A stretch of 64,000 bases of DNA from Rubellicoccus peritrichatus (GCF_033100135.1 NZ_CP136920.1:3467001-3531000); one strand, 5' to 3'; positions 36,959 to 48,247 are shown, numbered from the stretch's first letter. Notes: generated from the letters alone by a model not told the origin. Made by a program: numbers and translations.

Positions 36959-37253
36959 CTGAATGTGATGAGTTCAAGGTAACCGGCAGACTATCCGTAT
37001 GAGCTAGTCAGAGAATCAGCTGATGCAGTGAATTGAGCTGCCGATTTAGCATGCTTGTCCATACAAGATGCCGCAGGATGTCCAATAATCTGCAAACTCT
37101 CGCCTTGCCAACAGGTTCCAGCGCTTCAAAGGTATTGAGTTTAGTTACATAAACCCAAAATAAATGCTTTTTCCACGTTCAATTGCCTGTCAACAGAATG
37201 GCCGAGTCATGTGGGCTTTGGCGGGCAGTCGTCTGATGCGCTCATTCTAGAAT
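36959..37253. other. Upstream region of the chemosensory operon
   Basis: About 295 bases without a gene. It should contain the promoter of the downstream six-gene operon. I see no confident -35/-10 pair. Confidence 0.4.
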
Positions 37254-39512
37254 ATGGATCTACGTGTACGCCATAAAGTTATCGGGCTTGCGCTGGGATC
37301 GGCATTGCTGCCGGCGATTGCCCTTTCGGCCTTCATTGCTATCCAGGAACAGCGCAGCAGTGAGAAAATCCAGAACGAGCTGCGCACAATCGTCAGTAAG
37401 AACCTTGATGACACCGTTGGAGAGATATATGGGCTGTGCGTAACGGCGAATGATCTGGTGCAGAAACATGTCAATGCATCCCTCAATGTAGCGGTTCACC
37501 TCGTGGAGGAGGCCGGTGGTGTCTCTTTGGGAGAGAAAGAGGTGGAATGGCACGCGATCAATCAATTCACGCACGAATACGATGATATGTTGCTTCCGGA
37601 ACTCATGGTGGGAAAAGAGTGGTTAGGGCAAAATTACAGTGAAGCCCAGCCCACACCCATTGTTGATTCTGTAAGAAGCCTGGTTGGAGGAACGGCGACG
37701 ATCTTTCAGCGGATGAACGAAGAGGGAGATATGTTACGGGTGGCCACCAATGTGGCATTGCCGGATGGAACCCGGGCGATCGGGACTTATATTCCGGCTG
37801 TGAATCCAGACGGAACGGCGAATGAGGTGGTGAGTGATGTGTTGCGGGGGGAAACCTTTCGCGGCCGCGCTTTTGTGGTCAATGACTGGTATTTGACGGC
37901 CTATCGTCCCATCTATGAGCCGGATGGGCGGACCGTACTTGGCGTTCTCTATGTTGGTGTCCGGCAGGAATCCGTTGCCAGCTTGAGGCGGGCCCTCAGT
38001 GGAATCGAGATTGGTAAAAGCGGTTTTACCTGGGTCATGTATGGTGAAGATCCCGATAGAGCAGGCGAATTCACCTATTACACGGAAGATCGGTTTCCTC
38101 ACGATGCGGATAGTGACCTGATCGTTGATGTGAATAACGACAAGTTCTACGAAGAGATTCGCAATGAAGCAATTTTGTTGAAGCCGGGTGAAGTCGGAAC
38201 AAAGCGGGTTTCCTGGCGTGATCCGGCCAATCCTGCCAAGATCAACGATACCGAAATTCACTACACTTACTTTCGTGACTGGGACTGGGTTATCGGGGTG
38301 ACTGCTTTTGCAGCAGATTATGCTGAGCCCAAGCGGGTGATTTCCCAGGCTTTCTTCAATATTCTGATCGGCACAGCGTTCGGGAGTGTTATTGTGGTTA
38401 TCATTGTCGGACTGCTTTCCACTTATCTTGGTGGGTTGATTGCAAGACCGATCACTTTCCTGACTACGGTTGCCGAGAAGGTGGCGCAAGGCGATATTGG
38501 TGGAGCCATGGTCATGGCTGAAGAGGGACAATCCAAAGCGATTGGAGAGGACTTAGCCAAAGCCAAAGACGAAACCGGAGATCTTTATCGTTCGATCATG
38601 GCCATGATCGAGAATCTGAAACAACTGATTGGAGAGGTCAAAGACTCCAGTGGCCAATTGCTGGATTCGGCCTCTGAGATTAGTGGAACAGCACGTTTGC
38701 AAGAGGGGACTGTTGCTGACTTTGGCTCTTCGTCCAATGAAATTGCCGCAGCTGTCAAAGAGATTACGACAACAGCAAAAGAGCTCACTTCGACCATGTC
38801 CAATGTCTCGGAAAGTGCCAAGCAGACCGGACATTCCGCTGGTGAGAGCCGTGGCTATCTGGATGATATGCGTGGTGGTGCCGAAGAATTGGCTGAGGCC
38901 ACGCAGTCTATTTCGGAAAAGCTTTCGATTATCACCGAGCGTGCATCGAATATTAATAACATTGTGACCACGATTGCCAAGGTTGCCGACCAGACCAATC
39001 TGCTGTCTCTCAACGCTGCCATTGAGGCAGAGAAGGCCGGCGAATTTGGGCTTGGTTTTGCTGTGGTTGCTCGTGAAATCAGGCGACTGGCGGATCAGAC
39101 TGCGGTTGCCACACTTGATATCGAGCAAATGGTTAAAGAAATGCAATCCTCGGTCAATGCAGGTGTCATGGAGATGGACAAATTTCATCAGGCAGTACGT
39201 GGCAGTGTTGAGGATATTGGTAATTTGAGTAGTCAAATGGAGAAGATCATCAAACAGGTTCAAGCGCTTGCTCCGCGTTTTGATTCCGTCACAGAAGGTA
39301 TGGAAGCTCAGGCAACCGGCGCCTCACAAATTTCGGATGCCGTTGGTCAGCTGAACAGCGCGGCCCGGCAGACTTCTGCATCGCTGCAAAATTTCAAAAG
39401 TGCCACTGAGAAACTCGACCGTGCGGTTAAGAACATGGACGATGGTGTGTCTCGTTTTCGAATTGATTCAAATGATTCCAGTGATGCCGAAGAGGAAGGA
39501 GATCAAGCGTGA
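37254..39512 (+). CDS. Methyl-accepting chemotaxis protein with Cache_3-Cache_2-type sensor
   Basis: The protein has 752 residues. A first helix at about 8-29 and a second at about 365-390 bound a periplasmic sensor. Its middle ([20 protein letters not shown], then [20 protein letters not shown]) resembles the Cache_3-Cache_2 fusion. A HAMP domain follows (about 391-445) and then the MCP signalling coil, whose hairpin tip is [19 protein letters not shown]. The signal it senses is unknown. It overlaps the next MCP gene by 4 bases (GTGA), so both are co-translated. Confidence 0.9.
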   Translation: MDLRVRHKVIGLALGSALLPAIALSAFIAIQEQRSSEKIQNELRTIVSKNLDDTVGEIYGLCVTANDLVQKHVNASLNVAVHLVEEAGGVSLGEKEVEWHAINQFTHEYDDMLLPELMVGKEWLGQNYSEAQPTPIVDSVRSLVGGTATIFQRMNEEGDMLRVATNVALPDGTRAIGTYIPAVNPDGTANEVVSDVLRGETFRGRAFVVNDWYLTAYRPIYEPDGRTVLGVLYVGVRQESVASLRRALSGIEIGKSGFTWVMYGEDPDRAGEFTYYTEDRFPHDADSDLIVDVNNDKFYEEIRNEAILLKPGEVGTKRVSWRDPANPAKINDTEIHYTYFRDWDWVIGVTAFAADYAEPKRVISQAFFNILIGTAFGSVIVVIIVGLLSTYLGGLIARPITFLTTVAEKVAQGDIGGAMVMAEEGQSKAIGEDLAKAKDETGDLYRSIMAMIENLKQLIGEVKDSSGQLLDSASEISGTARLQEGTVADFGSSSNEIAAAVKEITTTAKELTSTMSNVSESAKQTGHSAGESRGYLDDMRGGAEELAEATQSISEKLSIITERASNINNIVTTIAKVADQTNLLSLNAAIEAEKAGEFGLGFAVVAREIRRLADQTAVATLDIEQMVKEMQSSVNAGVMEMDKFHQAVRGSVEDIGNLSSQMEKIIKQVQALAPRFDSVTEGMEAQATGASQISDAVGQLNSAARQTSASLQNFKSATEKLDRAVKNMDDGVSRFRIDSNDSSDAEEEGDQA

Positions 39513-41719
39513 AGCTACGTTATCAAGTTATCGTCTACCTTTTCCTTCCCTTGTTGCTCCTTGCAACTATCCTGGCCTCAACCAATCTCTATCGCGACCA
39601 CAAGCGCATGTTGGAGAAGGATATTGCGCTGATGGAAGAGGAGCTTGAGAAAGCTGCTTTGAAGCTCGATTCCGATAATCTGGAAGCAGTCACTGTGGCC
39701 AGAACCATTGCAGCAAGCCAGGAGAGTGGTTTGTTTGGTGAGCGTAAGGAATCGGCCTCCTTTCTGCAAAAGGTACTGGAGAACAATCCGAAATACATCG
39801 GCGTCAGTATCGCTTATGAGCCAAACGCTGACGGGAAGGATGAGGCGTCTCTGACTGCATGGGACAAGAGGCCGGCCTGGCTTGGTGAGGATGGCAGATT
39901 TCTACCATACTGGTATCGCGATTTGGATGATGGGGCCCGAATCAAAGTACAGCAACTGGTGTCAATGGATACCGCACTTTATTATCAGGGAGTTCGTGAA
40001 GCGTACTTTAAAAACCCGGAACTTCCATACCTGATTACTGAGCCTTACACTTACAATACTGGGAACCTCATTATCGAACAAATGTCTCCTATAGTTATCG
40101 ATGGTGCCTTTAAAGGTGTGTGCGGTGTTGATAGGAGTCTTGATTACATGCAGGAGTATCTTGAAAAGCTCAAGGATCAGACATTTGCATCCGCGGAATA
40201 CATACTTGTGAGTGGTGGTGGCCATGTGGTTGCGTCTACCTACGACGAAGATCTAAGAACCATCAGCACCGACGACCTCTACGTCGATAATGTCGGAGGA
40301 AAGGGGCAATTTGTTACTAATATTTTTTACGATGACGGTGAGCGCAAGGTTCCCGATGAAGTGAAGAAAGAGCGCTTACTGGCAAATGAGCCAGACGTCA
40401 CTTATCGTGAGCTGTTTCATGGTTATTCTCTGAGAAAAGTGAACACCGTGCCAATGGAGTTCGATGACCCTCTCTCCGGTCAGGAAGCTTATATCGCCAG
40501 CGCTTACATTAAAACGGGTGGATGGCGTTTGATCATGACTGTTTCCAAGGACGAGATTACGGGGCCCACCCGGCAGGCCATACTATACACTGCGGCATCC
40601 GGTATCCTCGGCATGTTGATCATGATTCTTCTGGTGTTGGTTTTTACCAATCGATTTTCAATACGAATAGAAAAAGCTAACAGCATTGCTCAGGCTGTGG
40701 CCAAGGGAGATTTGACCGGGACAGTGACTGTTGATTCCAAAGACGAGACGGGGCAGTTGCTGCTCGCGATTCAATCAATGGTTGATAGCTTGAACGCACT
40801 GCTTTTGCAGGTGAAACAGTCGACGATCCAATTGGTTTCAACTGCAACTCGCATTACTGGAACTGCAAAATCGCAGGAAGCAACCATTCAGGACTTTGGT
40901 ACTTCAACGACTGAAATTGCCGCCGCCGTAAATGAAATTTCCGCAACCTCACGTGAGTTGTATAACACGATGAGTGGTATCTCAGACTCTTCGGGTGAGA
41001 CTGCCAGTATGGCCGAATCAGGTCGGCACCAGCTCACTGGAATGGGGCAAACGATGGAAGGACTGTCAGATGCAACTCAGTCAATTTCGGCCAAACTTGC
41101 TGTCATTACCGAGAAGGCTCAAAACATCAACAAGGTCGTCACTACGATCAGTAAGGTTTCCGAGCAGACCAACCTGTTATCCCTCAATGCTGCGATCGAA
41201 GCGGAGAAAGCAGGCGAGTACGGCCTTGGTTTTGCTGTGGTGGCAAGAGAGATCAGGCGCCTTGCCAATCTGACTGCACAGGCCACGGTCGACATCAAAT
41301 CAATCGTGGGAGACATGCAGTCGGCTGTATCAGTTGGTGTGATGGAAATGGATCGCTTTTCCGTTGGCGTTCGCGGAGGTGTGGCTGAGATTAGAGACCT
41401 TGGAGGTCAACTTGAAGCGATTATTGATCGCGTCGAACACCTTTCACCAAGATTTGATTCGGTCAAAGAGGGGATGCTTTCCCAAACTCAGGGGGCCCAG
41501 CAAATCAGCGAGGCTATGACCCAGCTGAAAGATGGGGCTCAGCGTTCCGGTGATTCGTTGAAGGAGTTCGACAAAGCAACCAAGGCGCTGCATCAAGCCG
41601 TTAATAATTTACGTAGTGAGGTTTCCCGATTCAAAGTTTCCGATCGAAATGCAACGGGAGTAACGCGGATGCCTTTCCCGATGGGAGCAAAGAAGGCATC
41701 AAAGAAGAAAAAGGGCTGA
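39509..41719 (+). CDS. Methyl-accepting chemotaxis protein with dCache-like sensor
   Basis: The protein has 736 residues and starts with GTG. A first helix at about 8-25 and a second at about 353-377 enclose a periplasmic dCache-like domain ([27 protein letters not shown] is typical). HAMP and MCP signalling domains follow, with tip [19 protein letters not shown] nearly identical to the first MCP. The C-terminal KKASKKKKG is a basic tail and not the NWETF CheR-tether. The shared signalling half and different sensor suggest two inputs to one CheA. Confidence 0.9.
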   Translation: MKLRYQVIVYLFLPLLLLATILASTNLYRDHKRMLEKDIALMEEELEKAALKLDSDNLEAVTVARTIAASQESGLFGERKESASFLQKVLENNPKYIGVSIAYEPNADGKDEASLTAWDKRPAWLGEDGRFLPYWYRDLDDGARIKVQQLVSMDTALYYQGVREAYFKNPELPYLITEPYTYNTGNLIIEQMSPIVIDGAFKGVCGVDRSLDYMQEYLEKLKDQTFASAEYILVSGGGHVVASTYDEDLRTISTDDLYVDNVGGKGQFVTNIFYDDGERKVPDEVKKERLLANEPDVTYRELFHGYSLRKVNTVPMEFDDPLSGQEAYIASAYIKTGGWRLIMTVSKDEITGPTRQAILYTAASGILGMLIMILLVLVFTNRFSIRIEKANSIAQAVAKGDLTGTVTVDSKDETGQLLLAIQSMVDSLNALLLQVKQSTIQLVSTATRITGTAKSQEATIQDFGTSTTEIAAAVNEISATSRELYNTMSGISDSSGETASMAESGRHQLTGMGQTMEGLSDATQSISAKLAVITEKAQNINKVVTTISKVSEQTNLLSLNAAIEAEKAGEYGLGFAVVAREIRRLANLTAQATVDIKSIVGDMQSAVSVGVMEMDRFSVGVRGGVAEIRDLGGQLEAIIDRVEHLSPRFDSVKEGMLSQTQGAQQISEAMTQLKDGAQRSGDSLKEFDKATKALHQAVNNLRSEVSRFKVSDRNATGVTRMPFPMGAKKASKKKKG

Positions 41720-41731
41720 GGGCGAATTACC

Positions 41732-42190
41732 GTGCTTTTGATTTTATTTCAGCTTGGCGACAAACCTTTCGCGATCGATGCTTTATCGATAGAGATGGTT
41801 GTACCTGTATTACCTCTACGGAAAATACCGAGTGCTCCTTCATCGATTGCCGGAGTCTATGAACATTTTGGTCAAATTATCCCGGTGGTGGATTTATGTA
41901 TGGTGATTGACGACACACCTGCCCGCCAAATGCTGAGCACTCGGTTTTTAATCTGCAAAGCGAATGGTGACGACCGCTTACTGGGTTTACTGGCTGAGAA
42001 AGTAACCGAGACTTGTGAGATTGATGAGTCGGAATTAAAGGAAGCTGGAGTTGAGTCGAAGGATGCTCCTTATCTGGGAAAGGTGTTTCGAGATAAGTCG
42101 GACCGTATGGTTCAATGTATCACTCCAACAAGTGTTTTACCGCAGTCTGTGTTGGATGCGTTAAACCTGGATAAGGTGGTATCCGAATGA
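41732..42190 (+). CDS. cheW: CheW-type coupling protein (first)
   Basis: This 152-residue CheW domain protein starts at GTG 41732, 12 bases after the MCP gene. LLILFQLGDKPFAIDALSIEMVVPVLPLRKIP and AGVYEHFGQIIPVVDL are the two CheW sheet halves. It links MCPs to CheA. In Wsp operons a CheW gene also follows the receptor (WspB position). Its stop overlaps the CheR start by 4 bases. Confidence 0.87.
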   Translation: MLLILFQLGDKPFAIDALSIEMVVPVLPLRKIPSAPSSIAGVYEHFGQIIPVVDLCMVIDDTPARQMLSTRFLICKANGDDRLLGLLAEKVTETCEIDESELKEAGVESKDAPYLGKVFRDKSDRMVQCITPTSVLPQSVLDALNLDKVVSE

Positions 42191-43467
42191 GTTTACCTCC
42201 GGACATAGCCGATCTGCTTGCTCCCAAGTATGGCTTGGACCCATCCATTTGTACGGGGCCAGGTCTGGTTGCAGCCACACGTCTGAGGATGGAGATCAAT
42301 GGCCTCGATGATGAGTTTTCATATTACGATCAGCTACGACAGTCCGGGGAAGAGCTGGATGCCTTTGTTGAGGAATTGTTAATTCCTGAATCATGGTTTT
42401 TCAGAGATCGGGTTCCATTTGATTTTTTGAAGAGCTGGGTGACTGAATCATGGCTTCCAACTGCTAAGCCTGAAGTCGATGTGTTGCGGGTGCTCAGTTT
42501 GCCTTGTGCGGCTGGTCAGGAACCTTACTCCATCGCAATCACTCTTTTGGAAGCTGGGCTTCGCCCGGAACAATTCAGTATTTTATCTGGTGATCTGAGT
42601 CCTCGTTTTGTCGAGCAAGCCAGAGAGGGGACTTACCGAAGTATTGCATTTCGTGGCGAAGATTATGTGGAGCGCGAAAAATACTTTGAAGATATCGGCG
42701 AAGGCCTCATTCGGGTCAGGAGTTTTGTTCGGAATCTTGTTTCATTCAAGTCGATGAATCTCGTATGTGCAGAAGACTATGCCGACGATGGTCCCTTTCA
42801 GCTGATCTTTTGCCGCAACGTTTTGATTTATTTTAATGATGATGCCCGACGGATGGCATTTGAAGGTTTGGAGCGTTCTCTAACTGATGATGGCGTGCTT
42901 TTCGCCGGGCATGCCGATGCCATTTTTAGGATCAATGATGATTTTGGACGATATGGTCCTCCAGGAGCATTCTGTTATTCCAGACGGGCTAAGAGTGAGA
43001 CCGAGGACGTTCCGGACGCACTCCCGAAGCCGCAGAGCAAGCCGCTTCCCGCAATAGAGAAGCGTCGTCGTTTTTTTCAAACCAGTAAGGTTGCTGAGCT
43101 TCCCAAGAGTAAGGATCCAGTGCGTTTGCCTTCAGCCGATTCTTTGACTGAAGCCAAACGATTAGCAGATTCCGGGCAGTTGGAAGATGCAGAAAGGATT
43201 TGCCGCGAACGTATTGATACGGGCCCGGCCTCTGCCGACGCATGCTTTCTTTTAGGAGAGATTCTGCTTGCCCGAAAGGAAGTAGCAGATGCTGATGCAC
43301 AATTTCGGCGGACAGTATATCTGGATAAGAGTCATCGTGATGCACTCTTTCGCCTGGCCTTGCTGGCTGAACAACGAGGTGATTCTCGCGAAGCTGGTAA
43401 TTGGCGCCGTCGGGCTGCCAACCGAGCGCAACCTTCAACCTCCATGACAAACAGTCCGTCGACCTGA
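42187..43467 (+). CDS. cheR: CheR methyltransferase with TPR-like C-terminus
   Basis: The protein has 426 residues. The CheR domain (about 15-265) has ESWFFRDRVPFD, PCAAGQEPYSIAI as SAM motif, LSGDLSPRFV and LIFCRNVLIYFN. A linker (about 270-320) leads to two or three TPR-like helices (about 320-415: LADSGQLEDAERICRE, ACFLLGEILLARKE, ALFRLALLAEQRGD). The CheR-TPR fusion is typical of WspC-type proteins. It methylates glutamates on the two MCPs. No CheB gene is in the operon. Confidence 0.9.
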   Translation: MSLPPDIADLLAPKYGLDPSICTGPGLVAATRLRMEINGLDDEFSYYDQLRQSGEELDAFVEELLIPESWFFRDRVPFDFLKSWVTESWLPTAKPEVDVLRVLSLPCAAGQEPYSIAITLLEAGLRPEQFSILSGDLSPRFVEQAREGTYRSIAFRGEDYVEREKYFEDIGEGLIRVRSFVRNLVSFKSMNLVCAEDYADDGPFQLIFCRNVLIYFNDDARRMAFEGLERSLTDDGVLFAGHADAIFRINDDFGRYGPPGAFCYSRRAKSETEDVPDALPKPQSKPLPAIEKRRRFFQTSKVAELPKSKDPVRLPSADSLTEAKRLADSGQLEDAERICRERIDTGPASADACFLLGEILLARKEVADADAQFRRTVYLDKSHRDALFRLALLAEQRGDSREAGNWRRRAANRAQPSTSMTNSPST

Positions 43468-43482
43468 TACGGATGATATGAA

Positions 43483-44067
43483 ATGAGTAGCGAAGAAGAA
43501 CATATTGATTCAACCGCATCCATCGAATTACTCGATCGGCAATCGCCTGAAGGCTACCAGCGCGAATGGTTGGAACGTATTCGTGAGAGGCCCGATGATG
43601 ATGTAAAGGATACGATGCCGGCACTTGTTTTTCGAGTAGCAGGTGAGTGGTTGGCAATCTCAGTCACTTGTGTTGCTGAAGTAACTTCGGATGCGCCAGT
43701 TCATCGTGTGCCGCATCGAACCAATGAAGTACTAAAAGGCATTGTTAATGTCCGCGGGGAATTACAACTGGCGATATCGCTTCGCTCATTACTTGCTCTT
43801 GAGTCCGGAACAGCAGAGCAGATGTCCGCAGGCAGGGTATATCCACGCATGGTCATGCTTTTGCGTGAGGGAGAGCGCTTTGTTTCACGTGTCGAAGAGG
43901 TCGTAGGCGTTATTCACTTTGAAAAGGATGAAATGGAGCAAGTGCCTGTTACGGTTAGCAAGGCTCTCGCTACTTATACACGGGGCATTTTCTCATGGCG
44001 TGACAGAAAGATCGCCATGATCGATGACGAGCTTTTGTTTCACAGTATATTGAATAAATATCTCTGA
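43483..44067 (+). CDS. cheW: CheW-type coupling protein (second)
   Basis: This 194-residue CheW protein has an N-terminal extension of about 45 residues before the CheW domain (PALVFRVAGEWLAISVTCVAEV, VNVRGELQLAISLRSLL). It sits directly before cheA, as WspD does. Its stop and the CheA ATG share one base. The second CheW may bridge a different part of the array or the N-terminal Hpt region. Confidence 0.87.
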   Translation: MSSEEEHIDSTASIELLDRQSPEGYQREWLERIRERPDDDVKDTMPALVFRVAGEWLAISVTCVAEVTSDAPVHRVPHRTNEVLKGIVNVRGELQLAISLRSLLALESGTAEQMSAGRVYPRMVMLLREGERFVSRVEEVVGVIHFEKDEMEQVPVTVSKALATYTRGIFSWRDRKIAMIDDELLFHSILNKYL

Positions 44068-46841
44068 TGAGTTCAGCCGAAGATAGTTTTCCCATGCTTG
44101 ACCTCTACCAGCAAGAGGTGGAGACGCAGTGCGGTGCATTGAATGAAGGCTTGCTGGAGCTGGAAAAAGATTCCACTGAGGCTGAAGTGATTGAATCCAT
44201 TATGCGTGCTGCTCACAGTTTAAAAGGTGCGGCCCGTATCGTTGGAATAAAAACCGTAGGAGATGTTGCCCACGTTCTTGAGGATATTCTGACGCATGCC
44301 AGTGAAGGCAAAATTAGTATTTCGGCGGATGATGTGGATGTGCTTCTGCGTGCTGCCGATTTCTTTGTTACTTCCGGCCAGCAATCAGCTGAGCAGATGG
44401 CTGCATGGATAGAAAGCACCCAGCACACTGCTGAAGATTTAATCGTAGACATCAAGGCGATTGAACATAGTGATGCTGCACCTGCCAAAACTCCGCCGGT
44501 TGAAAAAGAAGAAGAGCCAACTAAAGCCGAGCCACTTCATTTGGCCGATGCTTCGATGCTTGATCTTTTCAAAACGGAGGCGGAAGAACAGCTGACGAAG
44601 CTATCCAACGGTCTGGTTGCTCTCGAAGATACACCGAACAACCTGGAATTGATTGAACCTTTGATGCGGGCTGCCCATAGCCTGAAGGGCGCCGCACGTA
44701 TTGTCGGACTCACTCCGGCTGTGGATGTTGCCCATGCGATGGAGGATGTGCTGGTTGCCGCGCAGGAAGGCAAGGTCTCCCTCGAACCGGAAAGCATTGA
44801 TGTCTTATTGAAGGCAACCGATTGGCTCTCGCAAATATCTCAAGTCGCAGAGGATGAGCTTGCCAGCTGGGTAGAAAAACATGCAGACGAAGTGGATCTT
44901 TTTCAGAAAGATTTGCGTGCTATTGAAAAGGGAAAGCCCATCGCTAAAAAGCAGAATCAGGCGCCACCTGTAGAAGCACCAATAGAGAAAAAAGATTCGG
45001 ACACCAGTGCTTCCAAAGACAGCAGTGATGATGCTGCGCCAGCATCTCAATCCAAGGAAAAGTCAGCTTCAGCCTCACAGGCGTCGGATTCCGTTGTTCG
45101 TGTTTCTGCTGAAAATCTTAACCGTTTGATGGGGCTTGCTGCGGAAACGCTGGTTGAGACAAGGCGCCTTGAACCATTCCGAGACTCTCTCTTAAAGCTG
45201 AAAGAGACACAGACGGATTTGAATCAACGCATCGACGTTGCTCAACGAGCCCTGGAAGCGCTTAATCTTGACCCTACGACTGCTGCAGAGCTTGAGTTTG
45301 TCCGTATCGCCTCACGTGCAAATCTCAATGCCATACGGGAGCAGATTGATTCATTTGATGGGTTTTCACGGGAGCACACTTTACTCTCTGATCGCCTTTA
45401 CCGTGAAGTATTAGATAGCCGGATGCGGCCGTTTCGCGATGGCGTGGTTGGCTTTCCAAGATTAGTCCGTGATATTGGTCGATCGCTTGGTAAGAAGATC
45501 GCGTTCAATGTTGAAGGTAAAGACACTCCGGTTGACCGTGATATTCTTGAAAAGCTGGATTCACCATTGAATCATATTCTCAGGAACGCCTGTGACCATG
45601 GATTGGAAACACCCGAGGAGCGTATTGCAAAGGGCAAGGAGCCGACAGCACACCTGCGCCTTGGAGCTCGCCACAGTGCCGGGATGCTTGTTGTTGAAAT
45701 TAAAGATGATGGCCGTGGAATCGACGCGGAGCGCGTTCGGAAGAAGATTCTGGAACGTGAGCTATGTTCTGCTGACATGGTTGAAAATTTATCGGAAGAG
45801 GAAACGCTGGAGTTTCTATTCCTTCCGGGATTTTTCACTGCAAAGGAAGTAACACAAATATCGGGCCGTGGTGTTGGTTTGGATGTGGTTCAAACCATGA
45901 TGCAGGAGATCGGTGGTAAGGTTCGGGTTAGTTCCGAAGTGGATCATGGAACCCAGTTCACGATTGAAGTTCCGATCACCCGTTCGGTTGTCCGTGCTTT
46001 GATTCTTGAAATTGATGGCGAGCCTTATGCATTTCCGTTAAATCGTATTGTCAGGACCTTGCAGCTTACCTCTGAGGATATTCGTATTGTTGAGAACCGC
46101 CAGTACTTCAGCATGGACGGAGTCAACGTGGGTTTGGTTTCAGCTCACTCGGCCCTCGGACTTAGCGGGAATGCCAGCACCTTAAGTAATGAACTGACGG
46201 TTGTTGTGGTCAATGATCGCAATAATTTCTACGGGGTTGAGATTGGGCAATTGATTGGTGAATCGGACCTGGTAGTTCGTCCTTTGGATCCACGTCTTGG
46301 CAAAGTGCCAGGTATTAGTGCAGCGTCTCTGACTGAAGATGGGCATCCGCTTTTGATTATTGATATTGAAGATCTCGTTCAGTCGATTGATAAGCTTCTG
46401 TCTGGCGGGTCAATGGTTCAGTCGGAGCGCAGAGATGCATCCACATCAGGTGTCCGTAGAAAGCGTGTGCTGGTGGTTGATGATTCCATCACTGTCCGTG
46501 AGACAGAAAGACAACTGCTGCAAAATGCAGGATATGATGTCGAGGTCGCAGTTGATGGTGCTGATGGTTGGAATGCGGTCCGGCTGGGGGATTTTGACCT
46601 TGTAGTGAGTGATATCGACATGCCGCGCCTCAATGGCTTTGAGTTTGTCAAAAAAATTCGGAGTGACAATCGGTTGGGGCGTACTCCAGTTGTTATCGTT
46701 TCATACAAGGACCGCGAAGAAGATCGTATGAAAGGCCTTGATGCGGGAGCGGATTTTTATCTGACCAAGAGTGCTTTCCAGGATGACACCTTTATTGAGG
46801 CAGTCGAAGAACTCATTGGTGATGCTCATGACGCATCATAA
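44067..46841 (+). CDS. cheA: Hybrid CheA histidine kinase with two Hpt domains and a receiver
   Basis: This 924-residue protein has the order Hpt1 (about 8-130, His50 in RAAHSLKGAAR), Hpt2 (about 162-290, His204 in the same motif), a Pro/Ala/Ser-rich linker (about 290-345), a dimerisation region, HATPase (NHILRNACDHG, DDGRGID, GRGVGLDVV), a CheW-like domain (about 640-780) and a receiver (about 800-915: DD, phospho-Asp in VVSDIDMP, Lys in LTKSA). The two Hpt domains share so much sequence that they look like an internal duplication. The fused receiver fits WspE-type kinases. It is the last gene of the operon; no response regulator with an output domain follows. Confidence 0.93.
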   Translation: MSSAEDSFPMLDLYQQEVETQCGALNEGLLELEKDSTEAEVIESIMRAAHSLKGAARIVGIKTVGDVAHVLEDILTHASEGKISISADDVDVLLRAADFFVTSGQQSAEQMAAWIESTQHTAEDLIVDIKAIEHSDAAPAKTPPVEKEEEPTKAEPLHLADASMLDLFKTEAEEQLTKLSNGLVALEDTPNNLELIEPLMRAAHSLKGAARIVGLTPAVDVAHAMEDVLVAAQEGKVSLEPESIDVLLKATDWLSQISQVAEDELASWVEKHADEVDLFQKDLRAIEKGKPIAKKQNQAPPVEAPIEKKDSDTSASKDSSDDAAPASQSKEKSASASQASDSVVRVSAENLNRLMGLAAETLVETRRLEPFRDSLLKLKETQTDLNQRIDVAQRALEALNLDPTTAAELEFVRIASRANLNAIREQIDSFDGFSREHTLLSDRLYREVLDSRMRPFRDGVVGFPRLVRDIGRSLGKKIAFNVEGKDTPVDRDILEKLDSPLNHILRNACDHGLETPEERIAKGKEPTAHLRLGARHSAGMLVVEIKDDGRGIDAERVRKKILERELCSADMVENLSEEETLEFLFLPGFFTAKEVTQISGRGVGLDVVQTMMQEIGGKVRVSSEVDHGTQFTIEVPITRSVVRALILEIDGEPYAFPLNRIVRTLQLTSEDIRIVENRQYFSMDGVNVGLVSAHSALGLSGNASTLSNELTVVVVNDRNNFYGVEIGQLIGESDLVVRPLDPRLGKVPGISAASLTEDGHPLLIIDIEDLVQSIDKLLSGGSMVQSERRDASTSGVRRKRVLVVDDSITVRETERQLLQNAGYDVEVAVDGADGWNAVRLGDFDLVVSDIDMPRLNGFEFVKKIRSDNRLGRTPVVIVSYKDREEDRMKGLDAGADFYLTKSAFQDDTFIEAVEELIGDAHDAS

Positions 46842-46843
46842 TG

Positions 46844-48217
46844 TCATTCTTCTTTGATTCTACGCGCACCGTAGGACCGTAATTTTTCTTCCACTTTGAT
46901 TGTCTGCACTTTGCCACGTTTGGCTTTTGAATCGAAATCCAGAATGAGGTTGCCTTCTGCAAATCCAAAGCGGGTTTCTGAAATCGGAAAGATGCGGTAG
47001 GTTGGTGTTCCCGTGATCGTTGCATAGAGGCGATTGTCTTCACGGGTTACTTTGATCTCGGCACCTGGAGCGATTTCATAAGTGCCGACATAACGTTCCA
47101 GTGTTGAGATCGGCACACGTGGCAGAGGTTGGAAGTCACCCAGTGGGTAGACATCCGGTGCCAGGACATAAAAGCCAATTTCATCCACGCTTTGATTGGT
47201 GTTACTCAATACAACAACGCCGATACGACGTGACGGATTAAAACCGATAAAGGATGCGTAGCCACCAGTTTGACCGTTATGCCAATAGACTGTCGTCCCA
47301 TCTGAGCGCGTGATTTGCCAGGCATAGCCGACCATGGTATCTTTGGAGCCCGTTGGTAAAATCGGTGCATGGATTGAGCCCATGGCCGCAGCCTTGGGGT
47401 TTTTTATCATGCCCATTTGGGCTTTAAGGAATTTGATTAAATCTTCTGCATTGGACTTTAATGCGCCCGCACCTGACATGGCATTCAAATCCCAGCCAGG
47501 AACCTCTTTCTTTCCCTGATGACCAGGAGCGAGTAAGACTTGCTGTTCTTCAGTCAGAGTGACAGCCGTGTTGGCCATGCCAAGAGGCTCAGTGACGTGT
47601 TCCTTGACAATCGTTTCATAAGGATCGCCAGTTCGGAGCTCCAGAAGATGCCCGAGTAATCCATAGCCAAAGTTGCTGTAGAGATAAAAGGAGCCTGGAG
47701 GGTAGGGTAAGCCAGCCAATTTAACTCCCTTGTAGAGAGCTTCCTCGTCGTAATCCTTGTATGGGTTCTGTGGGTCCTCCGGGTTCAGGTTGAGAGGAAG
47801 TCTGGCTAAACCCGATGAGTGCGTGGCAAGATGATGCAGGTTTATGGGCTGTCCTTCAAAGTTCGGTGGCTGGGCATTTTGCGGCAGAAGAGCCCCAGCT
47901 GTTGTTTTCCAGGTCAGTTGGCGTTGTTTTATCAAGTCAGCTGCACTTGCCGCGGTAAACACCTTGGTAATGGAGCCAATCTCATAAATCGTGTCTTTTG
48001 TTGGGGCAGTCGGGTTTTCTTCGGAAATCGTCCCGGCTGTTATGTATTCGTCACCAGCGCTGGTTACAATGCCAACGATGATCGACTGATTCAGCTCACG
48101 ATTCACTTTTTCAGTGATGTGAGCGCCTACCTTATCGTTCACTCCTGGAGATTGTGCATGCACGCAATACATGCCTGAAAAAAGAAAAACACTGATGCAG
48201 AAGATTTTCGCTTTCAT
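46844..48217 (-). CDS. Secreted serine hydrolase, class C beta-lactamase/EstB family
   Basis: The protein has 457 residues with a signal peptide (about 1-21). The active-site Ser and Lys are in EIGSITKVFTAAS (S-x-x-K), the Tyr in LYSNFGYGLLG (Y-x-N) and the third motif is HNGQTGGYAS (H-x-G). About 100 C-terminal residues (RYVGTYEIAPGAEIKV...) form the lipocalin-like module common in these proteins. It may be a D-aminopeptidase, esterase or lactamase. It converges on cheA with only 2 bases between stops. Confidence 0.85.
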   Translation of the reverse strand: MKAKIFCISVFLFSGMYCVHAQSPGVNDKVGAHITEKVNRELNQSIIVGIVTSAGDEYITAGTISEENPTAPTKDTIYEIGSITKVFTAASAADLIKQRQLTWKTTAGALLPQNAQPPNFEGQPINLHHLATHSSGLARLPLNLNPEDPQNPYKDYDEEALYKGVKLAGLPYPPGSFYLYSNFGYGLLGHLLELRTGDPYETIVKEHVTEPLGMANTAVTLTEEQQVLLAPGHQGKKEVPGWDLNAMSGAGALKSNAEDLIKFLKAQMGMIKNPKAAAMGSIHAPILPTGSKDTMVGYAWQITRSDGTTVYWHNGQTGGYASFIGFNPSRRIGVVVLSNTNQSVDEIGFYVLAPDVYPLGDFQPLPRVPISTLERYVGTYEIAPGAEIKVTREDNRLYATITGTPTYRIFPISETRFGFAEGNLILDFDSKAKRGKVQTIKVEEKLRSYGARRIKEE

Positions 48218-48247
48218 TAATGGGCGAGGTTTCTAGCATCCATTGCC

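Noticed and set aside
42989-43657. 222-codon reverse-strand frame
   Set aside because: It is antisense to cheR and cheW, which have clear family motifs.
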